A DNA stretch of 64,000 nt from JAIOQA01 sp035493675 (GTDB lineage: Bacteria > Myxococcota_A > Polyangia > Haliangiales > Haliangiaceae), in the NCBI GenBank assembly GCA_035493675.1, contig DATJIA010000013.1, positions 1-64,000 of the forward strand, in the 5' to 3' direction. The translations under genes were made by a program, and so were the position numbers. Under the pieces are notes generated by a model that worked only from the letters and a program-made list of their open reading frames with translations, ran no database searches and had not been told where the DNA came from. Position 1 is the first letter of the stretch, and each line of letters begins with the position of its first letter. Of the stretch, positions 24,492 through 32,951 are shown one piece after another.

Positions 24492-26857
24492 TCTTCGTCT
24501 TTGGGGGGCGGCAGGCGGCCGGCGGCTTCGTTGTAGCCGTCGCGGGCGCGTGCGTTGTCGGGGTCGAGCTTGAGCGCGGCTTGGAACGCGGCGGCGGCGG
24601 CTTTCGCGTTGCCGCTGTTGAGGTACGCCTCGCCGAGCAGCTCCTGCACCTGCGCGCTCTTCGGCGCGAGCTTCGCGGCCTTCTTGAGGTGCGCGACCGC
24701 GTCGGCGTAGAGCCCTTGCTGGATCGCGATCTGACCGAGGCCGATCGTCGCCGTGAGGTTCTTGGGATCGAGCTCGAGCGCCTTCTTGAAGTTGCCCGCG
24801 GCGCCGACCGCGTCGCCCGACGACAGCGACGACTGGCCCATCTTCGCGTAGAAGTCCGCCTTGCGCGCGGCCTCGCTGTCGGGCGTCGCGTTCGCGGTGC
24901 CGCTTCCGCTGCCGCTGCCGCCGAGCCCGCTGCCGACGCCGATGTCGAAGTTGCCGTCGCTGCCGGAGCCCGAGCCGCCGTGCGGCTTCGACGAGCCGGA
25001 GCCCGAGCCGACATGCGCGCTGCCGGATCCGTGTCCGCTACCGGATCCATGTCCGCTTCCGGACCCATGTTCGGTTCCGGACCCGTGTTCGGTTCCGGAC
25101 CCGTGTTCGGTTGCGGACGCGCTGCCGGAGCCGCTGCCGCCCAGCATCGATCCCGCACCGGACCCGTCGCTCGACGCGCTGCCGGAGCCGAGATCGGAGC
25201 CGAGATCGGAGCCGAGATCGGAGCCGGATGCGATCTCGCTCGACGCATCGGGCGTCACGATCGCGACCTGCGATCCCGATGCGCTGCCCGAAGCCGAGCC
25301 GCTCGCCGACGCCGAGCCCGAGCCGCTCGCGTCGCTCTTCTTACTCGAAGGCCACGCGAGCACCGCGGCGCCGGCGAGGATCACGAGCCCCGCCGCGACC
25401 GCCGCGATCTTCCAGATCGGCCTGCGGTGATCGTCGTATTCGTCGATCAAGCCCGTCGACGACGGCGAGATCGTCCCGCGCGCGCGATCGAGCTTGAGCG
25501 CTTGGCTCTCCTCGAGCGCGTCGCCTCCCTCGAGCCGCTCGCCGTCCTTGAACCAAGCCTGCGAGATGCCCGCCGACTCGTGCGGGCGCTGCTCGCCGCT
25601 GTGTTTGCCCTTCGCCTTCACCGCGGGCAGCTCGCTCGACGAAGGCACGCCGACCGCGGGCGTGCCGGTGCGCTTGCGCTCCGCCGATGCCGACGTCGAC
25701 GTCGACCCCGACGCAGCAGGAGCCGGCGCAGGCGCCGACGGAGGCGCCGGCACCGGCGCGGGCACCGCGTCGGCGACCGCGTCGTCTTCCTCGATCGCCG
25801 CGCGCTCGATCTGCAGCTTCTCCATCACGCGCGACACCGACGCGGGGAGCTCCGCCTCCTTCGTCCGCGCGACGTCCTCGGCCATCACCGCGCCGGTCTG
25901 CAAGCCGGTGCGCAGCGCTTCGACCATGCGCGACACCGTCGCGAAGCGCTCGTCGGCCCGCTTGGCCAAGGCGCGCATCACGACCGCCTCGAGCCACTTC
26001 GGCGTGTCGGGACGCACGAGGCCGACCGCGCGCGGCGCCTCGCTCACGTGCTTCGACAGCACGTCGAACACGCGCGCGCCGGTGAACGGCGGCGCGCCGG
26101 TCAACATCTCGTACGCGACACAACCGAGCTGATAGATGTCCGCGCGCCGATCGATGCGATCGCCGCGCGCCTGCTCGGGCGACATGTACTTCGGATCGCC
26201 GAACGTCATGCCGAGCGACGTCGACGCCGCGCCGGCCTCGCTCTCGACGATCTTGGCGAGCCCGAAGTCGAGGATCTTGACGAAGTTCGCGCGCCCGCGG
26301 CGCGCGCTGAGATAGATGTTGCGCGGCCGCAGATCGCGATGGACGTAGCCGATCGCGTGCGCCTCGATCAGGCCCTCGCCGGTCTGGATCAACACGTCCG
26401 CGACCCGATCGACCGCGAGCCTGCCGTCGCGCGCGAGCACCTGATCGAGCGTCTCGCCCTCGAGCAGCTCCATCGCGAGGTACAGGCGGCCGTCGGGCGT
26501 CTTGCCGAAGTCGTGGATCTCGACGATGTGGTCGTTGTCGATCTCGGCGACCATCGTCGCCTCGCGGCGGAAGCGCTCGATCGCGAGATCGTCGCGCGAC
26601 AGCTCGTGATGGAGGACCTTGATCGCGACCTTGCGCCGCAACGTGACGTGCTCGGCGCGATAGATCGTGCCGCTGCCGCCCTGCCCGATCTTGTCCTGCA
26701 CGAGGAAGCGCTCGCCGAGCAGCTTGCCGACGAGGACGTCGGCCTGCGCCTGCACCTTCGGCGTCCCGCAGTTCGGGCAGAACAGCGCGGTCGCCGCGAA
26801 CTCTCGGCGGCACGATGCGCACGTGACGGTCGACGCACTCATGTCATGGGCGGACAT
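24488..26857 (-). CDS. Zinc-ribbon Ser/Thr protein kinase with membrane helix and TPRs
   Basis: A 789-residue protein. Residues 13-30 form a zinc ribbon (C13xxC16...C27xxC30). The Hanks-type kinase (about 45-310) has GQGGSGTIY, the VAIK lysine, the catalytic loop as HRDLRPRN with Arg in place of the usual Lys, and DFG. A linker precedes a membrane helix near residue 480 (IAAVAAGLVILAGAAVLAW). The outside part begins with Ser/Gly/His/Glu-rich repeats (residues about 500-660) from tandem repeat DNA, and ends with TPRs (about 680-780). The start is ATG 26857; ATG 26842 is an alternative five codons downstream. It is followed by a coupled small gene. Confidence 0.9.
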   Translation of the reverse strand: MSAHDMSASTVTCASCRREFAATALFCPNCGTPKVQAQADVLVGKLLGERFLVQDKIGQGGSGTIYRAEHVTLRRKVAIKVLHHELSRDDLAIERFRREATMVAEIDNDHIVEIHDFGKTPDGRLYLAMELLEGETLDQVLARDGRLAVDRVADVLIQTGEGLIEAHAIGYVHRDLRPRNIYLSARRGRANFVKILDFGLAKIVESEAGAASTSLGMTFGDPKYMSPEQARGDRIDRRADIYQLGCVAYEMLTGAPPFTGARVFDVLSKHVSEAPRAVGLVRPDTPKWLEAVVMRALAKRADERFATVSRMVEALRTGLQTGAVMAEDVARTKEAELPASVSRVMEKLQIERAAIEEDDAVADAVPAPVPAPPSAPAPAPAASGSTSTSASAERKRTGTPAVGVPSSSELPAVKAKGKHSGEQRPHESAGISQAWFKDGERLEGGDALEESQALKLDRARGTISPSSTGLIDEYDDHRRPIWKIAAVAAGLVILAGAAVLAWPSSKKSDASGSGSASASGSASGSASGSQVAIVTPDASSEIASGSDLGSDLGSDLGSGSASSDGSGAGSMLGGSGSGSASATEHGSGTEHGSGTEHGSGSGHGSGSGHGSGSAHVGSGSGSSKPHGGSGSGSDGNFDIGVGSGLGGSGSGSGTANATPDSEAARKADFYAKMGQSSLSSGDAVGAAGNFKKALELDPKNLTATIGLGQIAIQQGLYADAVAHLKKAAKLAPKSAQVQELLGEAYLNSGNAKAAAAAFQAALKLDPDNARARDGYNEAAGRLPPPKDEE
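25025..25114. repeat. 18-base tandem repeat, five units
   Basis: Five adjacent 18-base units of the form GGACCCGTGTTCGGTTCC with changes at a few positions, inside the extracytoplasmic low-complexity region of the kinase. They encode variants of a Gly-Ser-Gly-x-His/Glu-His repeat. Unit 1 is GGATCCGTGTCCGCTACC. Confidence 0.8.
25185..25220. repeat. 12-base tandem repeat, three units
   Basis: Three exact units of GAGCCGAGATCG, encoding repeated Asp-Leu-Gly-Ser (on the minus strand) in the kinase low-complexity region. Repeats of this kind are prone to copy-number change. Confidence 0.8.
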
Positions 26858-26961
26858 CGGATCCCGGTCCGGACTGGCCCCGTGATGATAGCGCACACGG
26901 GTTGGACACGCCGCGCGCCCCGCCCTTTGCCCGTCATCGTGCGGGTGATCATCAGCCGCCG

Positions 26962-27040
26962 CTCGGGGAGCTTCCCCGGGTCCTCGTGCCCTCGCTTCGC
27001 GAGGTGCACTCGGTTCGGCCTACGGCCTCAGCCCTGCCCC
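26962..27040. repeat. Dispersed palindromic repeat family B, copy 1
   Basis: Reading on the minus strand, GGGGCAGGGCTGAGGCCG...GAAGCGAGG...ACCCGGGG, with nested inverted repeats (GGCCGTAGGCC and CTCGCGAAGCGAG). It lies between the kinase-TPR gene and the GspE_N gene. Copies at 32856-32884 and 57743-57810 share the GGGGCAGGGCCGAGG start. No gene was seen in the 200 bases from 26858 to 27057. Confidence 0.65.
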
Positions 27041-27057
27041 TCTTCGCGGCGGCATCT

Positions 27058-27765
27058 TCACGGTTCTTCACTTCGCCGCTTCAGCAGATCCTTGACCGAC
27101 TCCTCGTAGTCTTCCTCGGAGATCAGGCCCTTCGCGACCAGGACGTGGACCAGCGCGCGCACGCGGAGCGCGGCATCGGCTTCGTCGCTGACGACGTGGT
27201 GCGGAACGGTCGCAGGCACCTCGACCGTCTCCTCGCCGTGATGCGAGGGCGGCCGCGAGTGGAGCTGCGTCGTCGGCGCGAGATCCTCGCCGAAGCGGCG
27301 CTTGCGCGGGAGGACCGAGGTCGACTGCGCGCGGTAGCCCTCCTCGGCGAGCTCCTCGACCGCTGACAGCGGCAGGAGCGTCACCTCGATCTCGCAGCCG
27401 GTCACGTGCTCGACCTCCGCGATCGCCGCGCCGTCGGTGGGATCGGCCATCGCGAGCCGCATGATCCGCGCGCCGGCGCCGTCGACCGAGACGGACAGCG
27501 GCAGGACGCGCAACCGACGACAGGTCTCGCGGGTCAGCTCGCCGAGCGCGCCGAGCTCCGGGCGCACCTCGCCCGGATCGGCGACCGGCGTACGGGTCAC
27601 GCGCCGGATCGCGCCGAGCAGGACGACCTCGTCGACGCCGAGGTCGCGCACGAGGATCGCGATCAACGGTTCGCCCCGCTGCTCGGCGAGCCGGCCGGCG
27701 CGCGCAGCGTCGGCCTTGCTCACGAGGCCGGCGTCGAGCGCGATCTCTGCGAGGGTCCGGGGCAC
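27058..27765 (-). CDS. GspE/MshE N-terminal-domain protein
   Basis: A 235-residue protein with a type II secretion ATPase N-terminal domain (about residues 5-130): LAEIALDAGLVSKADAAR, then LLGAIRRVTRTPVADPGEV, ending in strands ARIMRLAMADPTDGAAIAEVE. MshEN-type domains of this kind can bind cyclic-di-GMP, but no ATPase domain follows. The rest is a charged linker and a helical C-terminus (ALVHVLVAKGLISEEDYEES, 20 residues). The GTG start at 27765 lies only 3 bases from the 3' end of the tRNA-Arg gene on the same strand, so any ribosome binding site would be in the tRNA acceptor. Confidence 0.75.
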   Translation of the reverse strand: MPRTLAEIALDAGLVSKADAARAGRLAEQRGEPLIAILVRDLGVDEVVLLGAIRRVTRTPVADPGEVRPELGALGELTRETCRRLRVLPLSVSVDGAGARIMRLAMADPTDGAAIAEVEHVTGCEIEVTLLPLSAVEELAEEGYRAQSTSVLPRKRRFGEDLAPTTQLHSRPPSHHGEETVEVPATVPHHVVSDEADAALRVRALVHVLVAKGLISEEDYEESVKDLLKRRSEEP

Positions 27766-27768
27766 CAG

Positions 27769-27842
<74 letters not shown>

Positions 27843-27931
27843 AGAACAGCGAGGGGATACACATACCCGGCCCGACGACGGCCGCGCAAGGTGTCGTTGA
27901 CACGGCGATCGGGCCCGACGACCCTCGATGC

Positions 27932-29335
27932 GTGGATACGACGGTGAGGTCGGCGGACGAGCCTGTCCCGGCGCCGGCACCCCCGGCCTGGACGCTCGTC
28001 CTCGCCCATCACCCCGACCCGGCGCTGATCGGGCGGTGGACCCCGATCGGCGCCGGGCTCGAGCTCGGCCGCGGCGGCGACGCGTTCGGCGACGGCGCGC
28101 TCGATCACGCCACGCTGTCGCGCACGCACGCGCGCATCACCTCGGATCCGCGCGTGCAGGACCTCGGCAGTCGCAACGGCACGCGCGTCAACGGCGCGCC
28201 CGCGTCCGGCGAGCCGCTCGCGCCCGGCGACGTGATCGAGATCGGCGATCTGCTGCTGCTCGCGGTGCGCCCCGCACGACCGCCGCGCGTGATCGACGAC
28301 GCCGGCGTGATCGGCCGCTCGGGCGCGCTCGCCGAGGTGATCGACGAGCTGCGCGCGTCGCGCGCGAGCACGGTGCTGCTCGTCGGCGAGACCGGCACCG
28401 GCAAGTCGCTCCTCGCGCGCGCGATGCACGCGTGGAGCGGGCGCGGCGCGATCGCGATCCTGCCGTGCGCGAGCGTCTCCGCGGAGCTCGCCGCGCGCGA
28501 GCTGCACGGCGTGACCGCGGGCGCGTTCCCCGGCGCGGTCGAGCGCGCGGGCCTGCTCGCGGGCGCCGACGGCGGCACCCTCGTCCTCGACGGCCTCGAC
28601 GACGCCGCGCCGCCCGTGCAGGCCGCGCTCCGCGCGTTCCTCGACGATCGCACGCTGCGCCCGGTCGGCGGCGCGGCGCCGCGCGTGCTCGACGTGCGCG
28701 TGATCGCGACCGCGCGCGGCACCGGCCTCGTGCGCCCCGAGCTCGCGAGCCGCGTCGAGGCGTTCGTCGTGCGCGTGCCGCCCTTGCGCGATCGCCTCGA
28801 AGATCTGCCGGTGCTCGCGCGCGCGGCGTTCGCGCGCGCCGGCCGCGCGCCGTCGAAGCGGCTCGCGCTCGCGCTCTACCGTCACGCGTGGCCGCACAAC
28901 GCGCGCGAGCTCGAGGGCGTGATCGAGCGCGCGATCGCGAGCACACCCGATGATCCCGTCCCGCTCTCGCCTGCGATCGCCGCGCACCTCGGCGCCGCGG
29001 ATCCCGCGCCCACCGCCGCGCTGATCGCCGCCGCCGACGGATCGTGGATGCGCGTGCACGGCGGCGAGCGGATCAACCTGCGCCGGCGCGAGAGCCTCGG
29101 TCGTCTCTTGCAGGCGCTGATCGCCGCGCGCCGCGATCGCCCCGGCCAGCCGCTCTCGATCAAGGATCTGTTCGACGCCGGCTGGCCCGACGAGAAGGCC
29201 GCCGCGCGCTCGGCCGCCGGCCGCGTCTACGTCGCGCTCACCGCGCTGCGCAACCTCGGCCTGCGCGACCTGCTCCGCCGCGACGACGACGGCTACGCGA
29301 TCGATCCGGACGCGCGCGTCGAGATCGTTGACTGA
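27932..29335 (+). CDS. FHA-AAA+ regulator with winged-helix-like C-terminus
   Basis: A 467-residue protein. Residues about 35-110 form an FHA phosphothreonine-binding domain (LGRGGDAF...LSRTHARI...LGSRNGTRVNG). The AAA+ region (about 125-345) resembles sigma-54 activators: Walker A GETGTGKS is intact, but the sigma-54-contact loop reads GAFPGA instead of GAFTGA, and Walker B is LVLDGLDD instead of the usual LFLDE, so the catalytic Glu is replaced. The C-terminus (about 365-467) is not a Fis-type helix-turn-helix but a possible winged helix (DLFDAGWPDEKAAARSAAGR). GTG 27932 is the chosen start without a clear ribosome binding site. It faces the kinase-TPR gene, a likely phosphorylation partner. 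Confidence 0.8.
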   Translation: MDTTVRSADEPVPAPAPPAWTLVLAHHPDPALIGRWTPIGAGLELGRGGDAFGDGALDHATLSRTHARITSDPRVQDLGSRNGTRVNGAPASGEPLAPGDVIEIGDLLLLAVRPARPPRVIDDAGVIGRSGALAEVIDELRASRASTVLLVGETGTGKSLLARAMHAWSGRGAIAILPCASVSAELAARELHGVTAGAFPGAVERAGLLAGADGGTLVLDGLDDAAPPVQAALRAFLDDRTLRPVGGAAPRVLDVRVIATARGTGLVRPELASRVEAFVVRVPPLRDRLEDLPVLARAAFARAGRAPSKRLALALYRHAWPHNARELEGVIERAIASTPDDPVPLSPAIAAHLGAADPAPTAALIAAADGSWMRVHGGERINLRRRESLGRLLQALIAARRDRPGQPLSIKDLFDAGWPDEKAAARSAAGRVYVALTALRNLGLRDLLRRDDDGYAIDPDARVEIVD

Positions 29336-29345
29336 GTCAACGATC
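29323..29345. promoter_or_regulatory. Perfect 23-base palindrome across convergent stop codons
   Basis: Arms GATCGTTGACT and AGTCAACGATC flank a central G, and contain both the TGA of the FHA-AAA+ gene and the TGA of the kinase-TPR gene. There is no T-tract, so it does not look like a simple intrinsic terminator, but it could be a hairpin or protein-binding site between the two. Confidence 0.4.
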
Positions 29346-32030
29346 GGCCGGTGGGTGCGTCTTCTCCCAGGTCGCGAGATCGAGATCGGGATCGTGTGGC
29401 TGCGGATCGATCACCGGCCGCGCTTGCTCGATCAGCGCGCGCGCGCGCTCGCGATCGACGTCCCACAGCGCCTCGGCGAGGAGCAAGCGCGTCTCCGCGA
29501 GCTGCTCCGGGCTCGCCACCTTCTCGCGGAACGCGAGCGCCCGCTCGACCAGCGGCCGCGCGCGCGCGGCGTCGCCGAGCCGCAGGTACGCGCGCCCGAG
29601 CGTGAAGCGCGCGAACGCCGCGAGGATGCCGTCGGGCTGGACCTTGTCGTAGACCGCGAGCGCGGGCTCGAGCTGCGCGCGCGCGGCGTGCGCGTCGTCG
29701 AGCTGCAGGTAGGTCTCGCCGAGCGAGATGCGGATCATGTTGGTGCGCGGATCGTCGGGGCCGACGTGCTTCATGCAGATCGCGAGCGCGCGTTCCAGCT
29801 CGACCAGCGCGCGATCGGCGTGGCCTTGATCGCGCAGCACGATCGACATGTTCATGATCGGGCCCGCGAGCTCGAGCGCGTCGGGCCCGATCGTCTTCTC
29901 GTAGATCGCGATCTCGCGCCGCGCCGCCGCGTACGATCCGTCGGCATCGCCGTCGGTGTGCAAGATGCTCGACAGCATCCCCTCTGCGAGCGCGTGCGAC
30001 ATCGGGTTCGCGTCGGGATCCGCCTCGTAGATCGCGAGCGCGCGGTGGATCAGCGTGAGCGCCTGCGCGGTGTCGCCCTTCTCGTCGAGCATCGCCGCGA
30101 GGTTGATCAGCATGCCGGCGACGTGCGGGTGGGTCGGACCGTACGCGTGCTCGTACGCGGCGAGCGCGTGACGGAAGCGCCGTTCGGCGTCGTCGAAGTC
30201 GCCGGCGCCCTTCGCCGCGAGCGCGAGCTTGTTGTCGTAGTCGGCGAGCTCGACCGCGTCGTCGGGCAAGTACGTCGCCGCCACCTCCCGCGCGCGCATC
30301 CACGCCGCGCGCGCGTCGGCGGTGCGACCGCGCGACTCGTCGATCGACGCCCGCTGATCGGCGAGCTGCGCGGTCAGCTCCGCGTCGCCGCCGAGGCGCG
30401 CGATCGCCGCCTCGGCGCGCGCGCCCCACGCCTCGGCGCGCTCGTAGCCGGTGCTCTCGAGATCGACGAGCGATACCAGCTCGACCCAGCACTGCGCGGC
30501 GAGCCGATCGTGACGCGACGCCTCCGCGTTCCACAGCGCGTCGAAGAGGAGGCGCTCGCCGTCGGCGTAGCGCTCGGCGGCGAGCTCGAGCACGCCCTCT
30601 TGGAACTGCGTCTCGCCGATCAGCGGCCGCCATCCGAGCGCGCGCGCGTGCGCGATCTGCGCCGCCGCGAGCGCGGCGCCCTCGCGGTTCTTGCCGACGA
30701 GCCCGAGCGCGCGCGCGGTCGCCATCTCGCCGCGGATCGTCGCGATCGCCGGCGTGATGAACGGATTGGGCAGCGCCTCGGGGGCGCGCAGCGACGCCGC
30801 CTTGCTGCACGCGGCGAGTGAGGTCAGCGCGTGCGATGCGTCCTCGAGCTTCGCGAGCGAGCCGGCGTCGACCTGCGCGAGCTGCGTGACGAGCGCGCCG
30901 AGCTCGGCCTCGCGCTCGTCGAGGCACGCCATGCGCAGATCGAGCAGCTCGGCCGATTGCTCGTGCCGGACCTCGGTCGCGCGGCAGGCGTCGTCGCGCA
31001 GATCGACCCACGCGTCGGCGTAGCGATCGAGCGACGCGCGCACGCGCGCGAACGCCGCGCCGCCGCCGCGCACGCCCGCGAACGCGCGCGCGACGCGGAT
31101 CGCCGACGGAGCGTCCCACACGCCGGCGAGGCGCCCGCGCCCGCCGGCGCACGGCGGATCGCCGCCGCGCACGAGCAAGACCGCCGCGTACGCCGCGACC
31201 GCGGCGGCCGCGACGCCCGCGATCCACGCGCCGCGACGCCGCGTGCGCACGAGCGCGTCGAGCAGCTCCGACATCGACGCGAACCGCGCCGCCGGCTCCT
31301 CGCGCAGGCCGCGCGCGATCACGCGGCGCACCGCGCGCGGCGGCGCGCTCGCCGCGCGCATCAGCGCGTCCTCGAGCGCCGAGCAGAAGCTGTATTGATC
31401 CGCGCGCGCGTCGACGCGGCCCGCGCGCTGCTCGGGCGCCATGTAGCGCGGCGTGCCCGCGATCTCGCCGGGCGTCTCGTCCTCGGCGATCGCGAGGCCG
31501 AAGTCGAGCACCTTCGGTCCGCCCTCGCTGACGACGACGTTCGACGGCTTGAAGTCGCGGTGCACGAGCCCGGCCGCGTGGGTCGCCGCGAGCCCGCGCC
31601 CCGCCGCGACGAAGACGTCGACGATCTCGCGCCAGCCTCGCCGCCGCAGCGCGAGCCACGCGGCGAGATCCGGCCCGTCGACCAGCTCCATCGCGACGAA
31701 GATCTGATCGTCGATCGCGCCGACCTCGAACACCGCGACGACGTTCGCGTGCGCGATCTTCGCCATCGCCTGCGCCTCGCGCAGCAAGCGCTCGCTCTCG
31801 ATCACCGCGCCGCGCGCCGTGATGCGCTCGCCGCGCACGAGCTTGATCGCGACCTTGCGATCGAGCTCGGGATCGTACGCCTCGTAGATGCGGCCCATCC
31901 CGCCCTCGCCGCGCTCGCGCACGACGAGGAAGCGGCCGACCGTGCTGCCGCGCAGGAGCGCGGCGCGCGCGACCGGCGGCGCTTCGTCGCCGCCCGTCGA
32001 CGACACGGTGGCCTCGACGTCCTCGCGCAT
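29337..32030 (-). CDS. Ser/Thr protein kinase with membrane helix and TPRs
   Basis: An 897-residue protein. The N-terminal kinase (about residues 30-270) has GEGGMGRIY, VAIK, HRDFKPSN and DFG, with the activation segment GTPRYMAPEQRAG. A transmembrane helix near 280-300 (AWIAGVAAAAVAAYAAVLLV) is followed by an extracytoplasmic or cytoplasmic TPR domain with many A-L-x-I/Y-x-E type repeats to the C-terminus. Its region after the helix aligns with the truncated protein at 1-1695, showing a kinase-TPR paralogue family. It is convergent with the FHA-AAA+ gene (FHA domains bind phosphothreonine), which suggests a signalling pair. Confidence 0.93.
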   Translation of the reverse strand: MREDVEATVSSTGGDEAPPVARAALLRGSTVGRFLVVRERGEGGMGRIYEAYDPELDRKVAIKLVRGERITARGAVIESERLLREAQAMAKIAHANVVAVFEVGAIDDQIFVAMELVDGPDLAAWLALRRRGWREIVDVFVAAGRGLAATHAAGLVHRDFKPSNVVVSEGGPKVLDFGLAIAEDETPGEIAGTPRYMAPEQRAGRVDARADQYSFCSALEDALMRAASAPPRAVRRVIARGLREEPAARFASMSELLDALVRTRRRGAWIAGVAAAAVAAYAAVLLVRGGDPPCAGGRGRLAGVWDAPSAIRVARAFAGVRGGGAAFARVRASLDRYADAWVDLRDDACRATEVRHEQSAELLDLRMACLDEREAELGALVTQLAQVDAGSLAKLEDASHALTSLAACSKAASLRAPEALPNPFITPAIATIRGEMATARALGLVGKNREGAALAAAQIAHARALGWRPLIGETQFQEGVLELAAERYADGERLLFDALWNAEASRHDRLAAQCWVELVSLVDLESTGYERAEAWGARAEAAIARLGGDAELTAQLADQRASIDESRGRTADARAAWMRAREVAATYLPDDAVELADYDNKLALAAKGAGDFDDAERRFRHALAAYEHAYGPTHPHVAGMLINLAAMLDEKGDTAQALTLIHRALAIYEADPDANPMSHALAEGMLSSILHTDGDADGSYAAARREIAIYEKTIGPDALELAGPIMNMSIVLRDQGHADRALVELERALAICMKHVGPDDPRTNMIRISLGETYLQLDDAHAARAQLEPALAVYDKVQPDGILAAFARFTLGRAYLRLGDAARARPLVERALAFREKVASPEQLAETRLLLAEALWDVDRERARALIEQARPVIDPQPHDPDLDLATWEKTHPPADR

Positions 32031-32076
32031 CGTTCGAAGATCGTACCCGCGTGGGCGCCGCGCGGCTCCCGCTGAT

Positions 32077-32091
32077 CGATCTTTTAGATCG
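32077..32091. promoter_or_regulatory. Short palindrome between divergent genes
   Basis: CGATCT-TTT-AGATCG is a perfect dyad in the 81-base intergenic region between the divergent kinase-TPR and MerB-like genes. It might be an operator or a hairpin; no regulator has been linked to it. Confidence 0.3.
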
Positions 32092-32111
32092 GTTTAAGGT
32101 ACGCTCGCGCG

Positions 32112-32840
32112 ATGGCGCTCCGTCCCGACGATGCCCGCGTCCGTGCCGCGATCCACTCGATCTTCGTCGAGCGCGGCGGGCCGCCCGAGGCCGACGAGCT
32201 GATCGCGCGCACCGAGCTGCCGCGCGACGAGATCTTCGATGCGTTGCGCCGGCTCGCGGCGACCGGATCGATCACGCTGCGGCCGGGCACGCTCGATGTC
32301 TGGGCCGCGCCGCCGTTCTCCGCGACGCCGACGATCCATCACGTCACGGTCGGTGACGGCGAGCACGCGAAGAAGTTCTGGGCCGGGTGCGCGTGGTGCG
32401 CGCTCGGCGTGTGCGTGGCGGTCGGGCCGGGCCGCATCCACTCGCTGTACGGCGGCGAGGACGAGCCGTTCGATCTCACCGTCGACGCGCAGGGCCCGCG
32501 CGACGTCCGCGTCGCCGATGCGGCGACCCGGACGAGATCGGTGACACGGGGCGGCGAGACCTGCGTGCACTTCGCCGTCCCCGCGAAACGATGGGGCGAA
32601 TCGCTCGGCTACGCGTGCGCGACGATCCTCTTCTTCAAGTCGCCCGACGACGAAGAAGACTGGCTCGCGCGCACGCGCCTGCCGGCGGGTCGCGTGGTCG
32701 GGCTCGAGCAGACCTGGCGGCTCGCCCAGCGCTTCTTCGAGAAGTTCTCTGAGCCCGGTCCGCACCTGCGCCACAAGTCCGACGTCGACGCCCTCTTCCG
32801 GGACGCCGGCCTGGACGATCCGTTCTTCCTGCTGAAATGA
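32112..32840 (+). CDS. Alkylmercury lyase (MerB)-like protein
   Basis: A 242-residue protein. The N-terminal 65 residues look like a winged helix. The MerB-like part follows: GCAWCALGVC at 92-101, where the family has YAWCALD, and YACATILFFKS near 167-177, where the family has FCCHVHFFAS. The two catalytic cysteines are thus matched by Cys96 and Cys169, but the active-site Asp99 is Gly. No mer operon genes (merA, merT, merP, merR) lie nearby. It may be a divergent lyase-family protein with another role. ATG 32112 was used; no clear ribosome binding site. Confidence 0.75.
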   Translation: MALRPDDARVRAAIHSIFVERGGPPEADELIARTELPRDEIFDALRRLAATGSITLRPGTLDVWAAPPFSATPTIHHVTVGDGEHAKKFWAGCAWCALGVCVAVGPGRIHSLYGGEDEPFDLTVDAQGPRDVRVADAATRTRSVTRGGETCVHFAVPAKRWGESLGYACATILFFKSPDDEEDWLARTRLPAGRVVGLEQTWRLAQRFFEKFSEPGPHLRHKSDVDALFRDAGLDDPFFLLK

Positions 32841-32855
32841 GTAGAGCCGCCGAAC

Positions 32856-32884
32856 GGGGCAGGGCCGAGGGCGCAGCCCGAGCG
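32856..32884. repeat. Dispersed repeat family B, copy 2 (short)
   Basis: GGGGCAGGGCCGAGG followed by GCGCAGCCCGAGCGG, between the MerB-like gene and korA. It matches the first part of the copy at 57743-57810 but lacks the second half. Confidence 0.5.
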
Positions 32885-32951
32885 GCGATGAAATCTCGCA
32901 AGGTAGGGAAACGCTTCCCAATCAGGCCCCGACCGAGTAGCCTCGCGCGCG

